Positions 12,191 through 22,800 of a stretch of DNA of 64,000 nucleotides are shown in pieces; the first letter of the stretch is position 1, and each line of letters starts with the position of its first letter. Origin of the DNA: Pratylenchus scribneri. Lineage: Eukaryota > Nematoda > Chromadorea > Rhabditida > Pratylenchidae. The stretch is from the NCBI GenBank assembly GCA_030063045.1, contig JAQSEB010000059.1:4340001-4404000 (forward strand). The letters run 5' to 3'. The notes under the pieces were generated by a model, which had not been told where the DNA came from, did no database searches, and worked only from the letters and a program-made list of their open reading frames with translations. Position numbers and translations under genes: made by a program.

Positions 12191-12944
12191 TTTTATAATT
12201 TTAAAGAGAGATCAAGCAATTGAATTAGGTTTTAAACTAAATTATTAAATAGTAAAATGACAATGAAGAAAATGGACATTGACGAAATGTAATGGATGCA
12301 CTTCTTCCATTATATGAATAAAAAAACATAGAAAAAAAACATGGTTGGTTTTGACTCGATTTTTTAATTGAAATGTTTTAAACGGTTTCGGTTGGTTTAA
12401 AATTTTGAAACGCGCAAACAAGTGTTTTAAACGTCATTTAAACATATTGCCAAATTATTTTAAATTAAATTACTACTAAATGCCCTTTTCCAAAAAAGAG
12501 AGGAAAGAGCGCATTTTTTTTGTTTTTCAGAAAACAATTGCTCAATATTTCAGACGGTTATGTCTCGAGTTTCGTTCCCGAGAAAGTAATACAAAAAAAA
12601 GCCTAGCTTAAATTTCTGAATAAAAACTTTATCGCAGATTGAGGCTAACTCCCTCCATTTGCTTTTGAAACAAAATTAAAATTTGATAATCATTTTATTC
12701 AATAAAATAAAAATTGAAATGAATCTAGTTTAAACCAAAAAAAAAGACTACAGACAGAAACGTGCAAGTATTTTTTGGAATTCGGTGTAAATTTTAAGGC
12801 TGAGCATGATGGGAAAATGAAAAGTAAATAAGCGACAAATAAAATGAAATATAAAATTGTGGAAAATAATTTTAAAAAATAGAAAAAAAAAATTATAGGC
12901 ATGAAAGAAGATAGGGAAAAGGTGGGGGGAGGGCGGAGGGATAT
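12191..12944. other. Intergenic, AT-rich
   Basis: Lies between the 3' end of the mucolipin gene and the start of the SKP2-like gene. A small hairpin (TCTCG...CGAGA, near 12562-12582) is visible, with no tRNA-like fold around it. No gene supported. Confidence 0.5.
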
Positions 12945-15836
12945 TCAGGTGAATTGATTCAGGCGGACATTATCAGAATGTCGAGATCCCGGTCGGTTGT
13001 TTCCAGTTGGCATTTCCGGAGAATCATTTCCAATCTGCTCATCGGCGGTAATTGAATGTCCATCATGTGTTGTGTTTTCAAAAGAGCGATAGTCGAAAAA
13101 AGGGCCGCCATTCCCAGAACGATGATTTGGCCTATGACAGAAATGGTGCCGAATGGCGGCAACAGGGTTTGAGAAATTCAGCGAGAACCAGCCATGGTCT
13201 GGAATAAAAAAACATAAAATTGGAAATTCATAGAAAGATAGGGAATAGAAAAGAAAAAAGCTAGCAGAGGATTCCCCACCCAAAGTTTTTGATTAAAAAT
13301 ATGTTTCTTCCTCTTTCTTTCGCATCGATTGGTGATTATTCGGATTTTGTAACCGACCTAGCCGGAGTAATTGGTCCGTTGCGAATATTTCCCTTGCCTC
13401 TTGTGAATTGGCACTTGGCAATTCCGTGCTGGCAAGGAATTCTTGTAGGCTTGACCTTTGCACGGTCATTCCTTGATTATAACGACTCTTCACCACCTTA
13501 AATATTTTATATATTTTGATTAAGTCATTAATAAGTAACCTCATAAGCATCCATAATAATTGCAATGAACAATGAGAGAACAACGTAGATGAAAAGTGAA
13601 ACAAATGCATAAATGTAAATTGTGCCGAACACTTTTATTGTTGTATTTGTGTCGCTGATTGTGTAGAAAGTAGCGAACATATCATCTCCATTGAGCAGTG
13701 AAAACAATGCCTCCGATGATTGAGCCAATGTGCGAAACTATCCAATTAAATAAATTTTTTGAGAAAATTAATTTAAAAATACCTTCATACTGTATGGACC
13801 AATTATCACCCAACCGGCACTAAATTAAAAATTTTTAATCGAATTTAATTAAAAAAATATTTTACATTAGAAAACCACAATATAGGATGACAGCACAAAC
13901 CATAAATCTGAGAATTGAAGGAAGGGATTTCTTCAAAGTGAGGACGAGTATCTTTAAATGAAATAAATTATGGATTTATTCAGTCATTCGAAAGAACATT
14001 GTATTGATTGAAAAAGCCAAAATATCGGAGAAGGCCAATATAGACGAGAAGTGCGCCCAAACCAAGAACAACGCCTTAAATAAAAATAACAAAATATAAA
14101 AATTGAAAAGTATTTAACCTGTCATTGTAAACAAATCGGAATCAAAATCGCGAAATTCAATGGCCATTTTACTGAACGTACCAATGATAATGAGAATATC
14201 ATTCTAAAAATTAAATTTAAATGAGAATATTAAAATTAACGAACCACGACGATCATCCCATACCAAAGATTGAAAAATTCCCATTGATCTTTTATGCTCA
14301 TTTTTTGCTTAAATGCACGTTCAAAAAATTCAGCAGTGGTCTATTAAATATAATTTATTTATTGTGATTTACAATATTTGCTTACAATTTTTAATAAATG
14401 GGCTTTGACCAATGCGCGACAGCAGAGAATGAAGGAGGCCAGGCACATGATGAGGACGAGAATGTCAATTATTGCAATCATAATTGTGTCCAAACTGAGC
14501 GATGAAACTTGAAGAACACGGCCATTGCAAAGATTTACATAGCTTAAAATATAAAATAAATTGGAAGAATATTAAATTTACCTGATTATGGCATTCAATG
14601 CAACTTTAATTTGTCCGGTATGACGAGAATTATCAAATTTTATTCGAATCTAATAATTAATGTATTATTGTTGAATAAAATGGATCAACCTTAATTTGAT
14701 AGCATTCCGGTTTTTGATCATTTTGTAGTGGACTAAAATGAATTGTTCTCAAATTGAATTTGACAAATGCTTTTGAAATGATCAATGCGTCCTCCCCTTT
14801 GAATGTTATGTTCCTTTTGACCAACATTTCCCGAATTACATATGGATTCGTTTTGATGGAATCCACTTCAGTGCTTGTAAAATTGAGGACAAAACATTCT
14901 TAAATTAAAATGAATATGAATAAATTAAAATATTTTAATCCAAACCATTCACTTCGGATATATCAAAAAGATAAGTGAAATTTTCAACCCGAACATCCGC
15001 AATTCGATGAATGCACAATTGTAAAGGTGGAATGCTGGCAAAATCGATTCTCTTTTGCAATGCCGCTGGATCGAGAAGGTTTTGCTGATTTATTATTAAA
15101 TCGTCCTGTTTTGGCAATTTCCAATGTTCCGGTTCGGGGGTGAGTGTATCATAGCTGAATGCAGCGAATGAATCATTTTGAATTGAATAATACTAAAAAA
15201 TATTAATAAATAATAATAAAAATATTTTAGTCATACCGCTCGAACAATATGCGAAAAATGTTCAATGATTTGATCACTTGTAAAGACTGAATATTTTCCG
15301 GAAGAAGGTGGATAAGCAATTGCTTTGAAAAAGTATTTAATATGCATTTAAAATTAAATAATTTACCATCTCTTTCGTCGCCCCAATCCTTCAAAAATTT
15401 GTGCCTCATCACAGTCACAGTTTCATCGAGAAAATCCACATGAGAAATGCGTAACTCCGCAAAAAGAATTAACTTAATTGCAGAATTAATATTTATTAAA
15501 AATTGTTTACCTGAATTGTGACAAATACAACTTTTAGAATTTGTAGGACAAGTTTGAAAGGAAATTGCTGCCGAATTCGATATTTATCCAATGGGTTCAT
15601 GAAGAAAAACTAAACATTTTAGTCGAGTTTTATCACATTTCACCTAATAATTAAAAACCTGAAGGTGCCTTCTAAGTCTCGTTCCCAATTCTTTTTGCTC
15701 CAATGGCAATTGTTCAATCCGTTCATTCAAATTAATGAACAAACTTTAAATATAGTAATAAATATTATTTTCTTTATTACCCATCCGCTGATAACTCCAT
15801 AATCGATGAATCATTTGGTTCACCGCGATTGTACAT
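12945..15836 (-). CDS. cup-5: Mucolipin (TRPML) lysosomal cation channel
   Basis: TRPML channels release Ca2+ and other cations from late endosomes and lysosomes; the C. elegans member is CUP-5. The N-terminus (MYNRGEPNDSSIMELSADG) is followed by MNPLDKYRIRQQFPFKLVLQ, the typical mucolipin entry into TM1, a large luminal loop with several Cys and N-glycosylation-type sites, then TM2-TM6. The pore signature is clear: ALFSLLNGDDMFATF contains NGDD, the mucolipin selectivity filter, and is followed by LFIYVVLSLFIAIIMDAYE. The C-terminal tail is uncertain: either the frame runs on to a stop near 13293, or a donor in CTAG|GTCGG splices to a last exon ending at 12945; I prefer the latter for its codon use. 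A CATGTG E-box lies upstream. Confidence 0.9.
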
Positions 15837-16372
15837 TTAGGAATGGGAAATATTTCTGAAAATTATAATTGCATTGAAATTTTTATTTTAACTAATATTG
15901 CATTAAAAAATCAAATTAAACTATTCAGTGCTATATTTATATAAAAAAATACAAAAAGAATGGGCCAATTTGGAAAAATATCAAAAAAATCGATAATTGT
16001 TGGGTGATGGATGGAAGACCCACCATTTTTTACCTCATGTGATGACTGATGACGTATTTTGATTAAACAAAAACAGATGTATTATTAAATTAATGTTATT
16101 AACATAATTAAAATAAATGTAATCAATCAATAATGCCAATTTTGATGTTTTTATTCTTGTGAATGATGACCGTGTGTGCATGGAAAAGGAGGGGGGGGGG
16201 GGGGGGGTATGGAGATAATGGAGTTTGTTAATTATCAGAAATAATCCAATAAAATAGGGAAAAAATTAACATTTAAAAAGGGGCTAAGAACATAGATAAA
16301 TGTTCCAAAATCAAGTTGTTCGCTTCGGTTTGAAAAATGTTGGATCTTCAATTTGAATTCTTCATCATTCCC
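15837..16372. other. Promoter region of mucolipin gene, with G17 tract
   Basis: Upstream of the mucolipin ATG and downstream of the PAIP1-like gene. Contains an M-box-like site at 16035-16042, an adjoining TGACG half-site, and a run of 17 G at 16191-16207. No coding sequence seen. Confidence 0.5.
16035..16042. promoter_or_regulatory. TCATGTGA, M-box/CLEAR-like site
   Basis: TCATGTGA lies about 200 bp upstream of the mucolipin start codon. MITF/TFEB-family factors (HLH-30 in nematodes) bind such E-boxes, and mucolipin is a known TFEB target in mammals. A single 8-mer can occur by chance; assignment is inference. Confidence 0.3.
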
Positions 16373-19026
16373 TCACAATTGTTTGCCAGAAAATAACTTC
16401 GGCTAAAAATAATCATTGATTTAAAAAAAAATTAAAATTTAATTGAACCGAAGAAAGGATGCTTTCGTCATCTTCATCGATTGAAACCTTCTCCAATGCT
16501 TTTTCAGCTGCACGAATGGCGGTTGCCTGAAGGAATTGTTCGTAATCATCCTCCACATTATCCTCTTCCATTGGATTGTTATACACTTAAAAATGAGAAT
16601 TTGAGCAATTAAAATAAAAATTTTTACATGATCCGGATGGTGAATTCCCAAAATTATCAAAGGTATCATCAAATAAATTGCACTCTTCTTCTGTTAATTG
16701 TTCTCCATCAGGGCCAAGGATACCAACCAGTGGATAAGCCGATGAATTTCCACTTGTTATGGTCTAAATATGTTCTCATTAATTTATTACCCACTAAATA
16801 AAATAAAATACTTCAGCAACAATGCCCCATTGCTTGTCACGTAAAGCCACCAAATTTTTTACTTTGCTCTTAGCAGAACTGTGAAAATAAATTATTCAAA
16901 ATTTTAAATTTATTTTATTAACTAACTCGCTGGAATTTCGCGATGTTTCTCCCAATTCAGCAAAGAATTCATCCATTGCTTGCGGCCCACGATCATTTTC
17001 CAAAAATCGACCGGTTAACTAATAAAATGAATGTTTTTAAAATTTAATAATAAAAAAAACCTTGAGAATTTTGACAATCGTGCCAATACTTTGATCATCC
17101 AATGGATTCAATTTCAATACATTATGGAGTTGATCGAACAAATGTGCCGCCAATTGTGATGATTTGACACCATTAATCTGAAGTAATTTCACTAAATTAA
17201 TGAATAATTGGAATTTGTTACCTCAATTTTATCGTATAATTCAGCCAAAAATGTGACAAGATTGCGAAGATGTTGAGGACTCAATAAAGTATTGGTCTCC
17301 GAAACAAATGCCGAAACTTGCGGGAGCAAAATATTTGGACCATATTTGTCAATGTTTGTTGCCAAAAATTGACAAAGCCGCGAAAAATTATATTGACTTT
17401 CATCAAGCACAATTGACTAAAAAAGGAGAATAAACATTTTTGGATAATTTAATTTAACCATTTCGACAAGCATTTCCGTTGCAATGAATTTATCCATTTC
17501 AGATAATGAATCTCGGCCAGTGACATTCAATCGATCCTTGATTACCGTTGCCCATGTGTTAAAATTGGTCGATGTTTCGTAGGCAATTTGTTCCAATCCA
17601 ATTTGCAATTCCAACAATGACTAAAATAATTTCAATTTGAATGTTTACCAACAATTTTAACAAAACCTGTTTCTTCGTTGAATTATCAATTCGGCACAAT
17701 AATTCATTTGAGAGCACATATTGCGCCGGCATATCTCTTGATGGCCCAAAATCTCCCAAAAATTCACCGCCGCCATTCATCATCATTTGATGCCCATTCC
17801 CGGTTCCATTCATTCCTCCATCATAAAGCATCATATCAAAATTTGGGCCGCCGGTTGGTATCGAATAATCCGAAATAGTTTGGTTGATTGCCTAAAAATA
17901 AAAGTGAATATGACAATTTGTTAATTTATTGATTTTATTTATTATTTTTCATTTCTTCACGTACTCCACCAGTGCCAAAATGTTGTTGCAAGGATCGTTG
18001 GCTTGTGGGTGAATGGAATGATGGAATTTCGTTTGGCAAAAAAGGTGGTGGATGAGAGGATGGTCGAGCACCAAATGAGGTGTTACCGCCACTATTTTGG
18101 GATGAGAACTCTCCAAAACCCACGGATGGTCGGGAATGGTGTTCTTCGGCAAAATTGTTGGGTTGTCTTGACCCAGGGACCAAATTTGGATTTTTTTGTT
18201 GATGTACGTTGTAGGAAATGTTACGTTGCTGATGTTGCTAAATTTGAATATTGGGGGATATTTCGAATTTTTTTTCCTATTTTTAATCCTAAATCGATGT
18301 ATGGTCAAATGAATAAAGACTGCGCAGCATGACTGCGTAAATAATGTGAATGAGACGGAGGAAGGGAGGGAACTAACCCTTTTCTCAACTATTCAGACAG
18401 CAATCAAATGGGGAATGTCTGGGATGAGGGAAAATCATTGAATGGGATGGAATGGGATCATCGACCACCCTTTCCTCCTCTCCCTCCTTTATCCAATCCT
18501 TAAATCATTATACAGCTGGGAAAATATTAAAATCATTCAACAGACAGTACCGTATTATTATTAGACATCAACCCCAAGACTCTCCCACATTCCTAATTCC
18601 GATAAATTAAAAAGTAAATAATGATAAACTGACTGTTCTATATCCATAAGGATCGAAGTTTTTCGGTGCTGTTATATTCGCATATGATGGCGGAGTATAA
18701 CTTGCATTACCATGTTGATACATTGGCTTCTAAATAAGAATTTCCATTGTGATTCTGTTTATAAATTAGCTTCTTACCATTGGGGAGGTATCACGGTATG
18801 GCATAGATGTTCCGGGTCCCTCCCCAAAATGTCCATTTTGAACTTGGATGGTGGTTGTTGTTGTAGAATCATATGGAGAAAATCCATTCAACGTATCTTT
18901 AATTTTAATGAATTTTTATATATCCATTTACTTTATTATTTTACTTTGAATTGTTTCTTGTTGAACAAAATTATTCGAAAAATCCTTTCCAATTGTATTC
19001 GGTGGACAAAATCCTCGATCATTCAT
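16373..19026 (-). CDS. PAIP1-like MIF4G translation regulator
   Basis: PAIP1-type proteins bind poly(A)-binding protein and eIF4A through a MIF4G domain and promote translation. Exons read from ATG at 19026 (MNDRGFCPPNTIGKDFSNNF). The N-terminal half is Gln/Asn/Pro/Gly-rich. The MIF4G domain follows: LLELQIGLEQIAYETSTNF, YNFSRLCQFLATNIDKYGPN, LVTFLAELYDKIE, LFDQLHNVLKLNPLDDQSIG and IVKILKLTGRFLEND, then VKNLVALRDKQWG, which corresponds to the LVELRSSNWG motif of PAIP1. The acidic tail has NNPMEEDNVEDDYEQFL. I placed the stop at 16373 after a last short intron; a stop one exon earlier (about 16439) is possible. A clear PAM2 motif was not found. Confidence 0.8.
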
Positions 19027-19811
19027 TTTGTAATTGGTTCAATAACACACAAGAAATTTTCTTTTATTATCTTTTTATCTTAAAATTTTAAGAGTAATTC
19101 CTATTGTTTTTTTTTTGGTATTTCCTATTTTAATCTTTAAATTCATTCAACCATTCATGTGATGTGTTCTAATAAAAAATTATTTATTTACTGCGAGACC
19201 GAACCGCGAACCGACTCGACTATCGAGTATCGACTCAAACAATCCATCCCCCTAGGGGAGAAAAATGTCAGAAAATAGAGAAAAAAAAGAATAGTAAGTA
19301 ACGCATAAAAGATAGTCAGACAATAAAGTAAACATAATCATGTAGAAAATGAATTCGTTTTGATTATTTTTAATTTTTTTACTTTTATTAAAAAAATAAA
19401 AATTGCAGAGGTCAGAGGCGGCAAGAGGGAATATTGGGGGCCTTGCTTCTTGAGTTTCTTAGATAAGTAAAAATTTAAAAAAATGCTTTATACTTTAAGA
19501 AAATGGAGAAGCAGCGAGATCAACCTAAAGTTGAAAAAAAATTGGTGGGGCGCGAGGGGAGTATAAAAATTACAACAATTGGCAAAAACATGGAAGGATA
19601 AGGAATTATTTTCACGGTGTCTTCAGAAATCACAATTTATAAAATATAAAAATTGAATAGGATGATGATGACGGCTGTCAAGGTTTGAAATTGATTTGCC
19701 TTTAGGGTTAGTGCCAATGAATTGATGACATTTTTGTTCTTTATTCTTTTGGCCCAAACCGCCTCTTTCTTTTTCCCTCTTTCCTTATATGCTTTTTCCA
19801 TCTATGCTTAT
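19027..19811. other. Intergenic, AT-rich
   Basis: Lies between the start of the PAIP1-like gene and the 3' end of the NRF-6-like gene. A short GC-richer patch (19193-19250, with CGACTCGACTATCGAGTATC) stands out, but I recognise no gene or RNA in it. Confidence 0.5.
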
Positions 19812-22800
19812 TCATGCCATTCTTCGCTGTTCTTGTTCTTCGGCAACCTCTAATCCGCTTGTCAACTGTTCTTCGACTGCGCATTGACAACTCGCCATCC
19901 CATTTATAGCCAATTGTCGATGGTCAACTATGCCTCCATTTGACACGCCATTGCTATTTAATATTTGCATTTGTGACTTGTTGGAATTGGATTGAGAACG
20001 GCTCAAAAAGACTCGCTCAATGTTCAATGCTGGCAATTCAGCTAATAATGTGCAGAGAATTGCTGTGGATTTGGAAAAGATTTTCGTCTAATTTTGAATT
20101 AAATTGAAGGTTTACCATAGCAATAGGAAATTGCTAATTGGATGAAACAATGTCGAAGGATTTGCAATTTAGAATCAAAATGCATTGGAAAGGGGGATAT
20201 AACATATGTGAATACCTGAAATAAAATTGGAATAAAAAACAAACAAAATCGGATCCGCCAATTCAATTAAGCAATGATCAACTGGCCTAGTTTTTTTTTG
20301 TAGAGCATTGAAAGCAGCATTAAGTTTAAACACCGCAATCAATGGTTGGTTCAATTCCCTTACGCAATATAAATATGTTAGCGCGAAAATTGAAATTCAG
20401 CGAAAATTGAAATTAACACACTATCTCGCCGAAGAAGCAGAGTATAAACCTAACTCTAGACGCTAGACCCTAGCCTCTAACCCTAATCCCATGCTGCCGA
20501 GCCCCTAACCCTATACTTAGTTTTTCGAAATTCCAACTTTCTCTGATTCTATGACGAAAATACTGTGCCAATTTCAACTTTAGATGTATTTCAATTTTCG
20601 CGGCGACATATATAATGAAGGAGAAAAAAGTTTGTTGGCAAATAACATCCATCATTTTATTCATAAACCTTATTATTTTTATTGTTTTATGATTTGTTTA
20701 TTGTTCATTATTTTATTATAATTGTGTAATCATATTTATTATATCGTCATGTTAATCGAATATTATACCCATATATTATGAATTAATTTTTAGCCATGAA
20801 ACACGAAACAATTGTAAAATATTTCGAGTGGAAAAGACATGATGAAGTCAGTGGTAAAAATTACTGGCGGTGCCGAAGCCAAACATGCAACGATGATGAA
20901 ATGCAAACAACCTGCCTCCCTAAGCATTTGCTACGCAGTCACTTTGAAGACGGCATCTTCCTCGAATTGGAAAGGAATAGAGAATTCAAAAAAATCACAC
21001 CGAGTGGACGACGCGCAACAACAAAAGAACCAACAAATATCAAAGATGTTTATGTTCAATGCGAATACTGCAATGAGAAATACACGAATGATGTGTTATC
21101 ATTGCACAGAGGGTATGAAATATTTATGGAAAATTGCAATATTTTTATTCAGGCGGCAGAGCTACATCGGAGGAATTTACGGCTGTCCAGATCTGGATGC
21201 TTTCTACGAGAATGGGATTTGCCGAGAATTGAAGGAAGCCATGGAACAGCGGATGGAACTAACACAGGCCGAAATTGATGAGGCAAAACAAAAAGCAGAA
21301 GAAACGAACAAAGAAGCCGAAAGAAGAGCAGCAAGGCTAAAAGCAGAAGCAAAAACCGACAAAGAAAAGGAAGAAGCGAATGAATTTGCCAAATCGACGG
21401 AAAATAATAAACAAATGGCGGCCGTTTACATTCGAATTAAAAACCAATACATCGACAATCCCAACATCGACAAGGCGACGGAGAATTGGCCCTACACTGG
21501 ATTTGCAAAGGATTTGAGGATGAGGGAGAAATTACATAATCGCACTTTGGCGGCCGCCGAACAACATTTTTTCGTGACGAGGGATGAAGCAAGCTATGAC
21601 AAAAATCAGGAAACGGCAGTCAAAGTCATCGACGATATTCCATTGCTGCTGGCACGAGGCTTTGAACAGGCAGGCATAATTTCGAGAGGTTAATTTTTTA
21701 AAATTAATTTTTTATAATAAAATAAATTTTTACAGACATCAAGAAGAACCTACAAATCAAGAACATCGAAATACCGTATCAGCGGCCAATTAACGGAATG
21801 AACCATCAACAGCTTCGGGCACTTACAGCAAAATTGCTTGTGCGGACTTTCCTCAATCCAAAAGAGCGGATCATCAATTTGAGAGCTGTAGAACCATTGA
21901 CGGAAACGCCCAAAACATCAAAATCGAGAAAACCAACGCTCCGAAATCGAAAAAGGCAAAGCGATGAGTATGGATTTTAATTTTTTGTAAAATTAATAAT
22001 TTTTCTAATTTTTTAGAAACGAACAATCGAGCAGCATTCAATTTCCAAATGATTCAGCCGTTCCAATGCCGGCATCATCAATAGCAAAAGGCCCATTTTT
22101 TCCGGAAATTGAGGCGGCAAAAAAGAAGTTTAAAGAGGGCCAGAAGTTGCAGCAAATGACGCCCAAGAAGAAACGGCAATTTGAGCACACAATTATTAAA
22201 CGATTCAATTCCCTAGCATAATTCCCCATTTTAATTGTTTAATTATATTGTGATAATTTTCCTTTGTTTTTTGCATTCTATTTTTCGTGTAATTTTTCCC
22301 TTTAATTTTCTTGTGATTTTTCCTCATTTTTTCCCATCATTTCCGGTTAATTTATTTTTTGTTTTGTTAATTACCTAATAAATAATATTCTTTAAATGTT
22401 TTTTTTCCCTTTCTAAGTTGTTTAATTAATTACCCATATAATTGCCAACAAACTTATATTTTTTCTCCTATCGCGTTACACATATTTATGTATCTAGTCA
22501 ACAAATTCAATGCTGCTGTCAAATACTCCACCGTCCACCAGTCACGAAAAAGCTAGGCGTTGATCATTGCTAAAACTCACCACTGGCACCTTTAATCTTA
22601 TGTATTATTTTGGATGAGAATATTATATTGACCATATGGAAGAGGTAGGCCGTATAAGAGAGATTGGAAAGTGGCAAAAGAGGGCCAAGACTGAGCACCT
22701 TAGAAAGAATAAATCATTTTAATTTCCAATAAACTTACCCAATTCAAAGGGCCACCAATTCCAGTGTGACAGGCATAGATTAGCCAGGCCAATGCCAAGG

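Larger units (their letters stand above)
20271..22570 (+). mobile_element. Transposon-like element with BED-finger gene, nested in intron
   Basis: Exactly 2300 bp. Both ends begin with GCAATGATCAAC pointing inward, and imperfect inverted repeats continue for about 60-70 bp. The host triplet TAA is present on both sides (20268-20270 and 22571-22573), as expected of a 3-bp TWA target duplication. Removing the element and one TAA leaves a 114-bp intron in the NRF-6-like gene. A 3-bp TWA duplication is the habit of PIF/Harbinger elements, but no DDE transposase is visible, so the family stays open. The single gene inside is on the strand opposite to the host gene. Confidence 0.75.

Noticed and set aside
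12540..12660. Hairpin with GTTCC loop, considered as a tRNA or small RNA
   Set aside because: No acceptor stem, anticodon arm or box A/B order could be built around it.
20440..20516. CTAACCC-like words suggesting an interstitial telomere
   Set aside because: Degenerate and few, and the usual nematode telomere is TTAGGC, not TTAGGG; more likely part of the foldback loop.
22570..22633. Acyltransferase ending at an in-frame stop right at the element border (reading ...IKGASGEF)
   Set aside because: That reading lacks the last conserved span; using the donor at 22632 gives a phase-0 join to exons at 20215 and below that match the family C-terminus.
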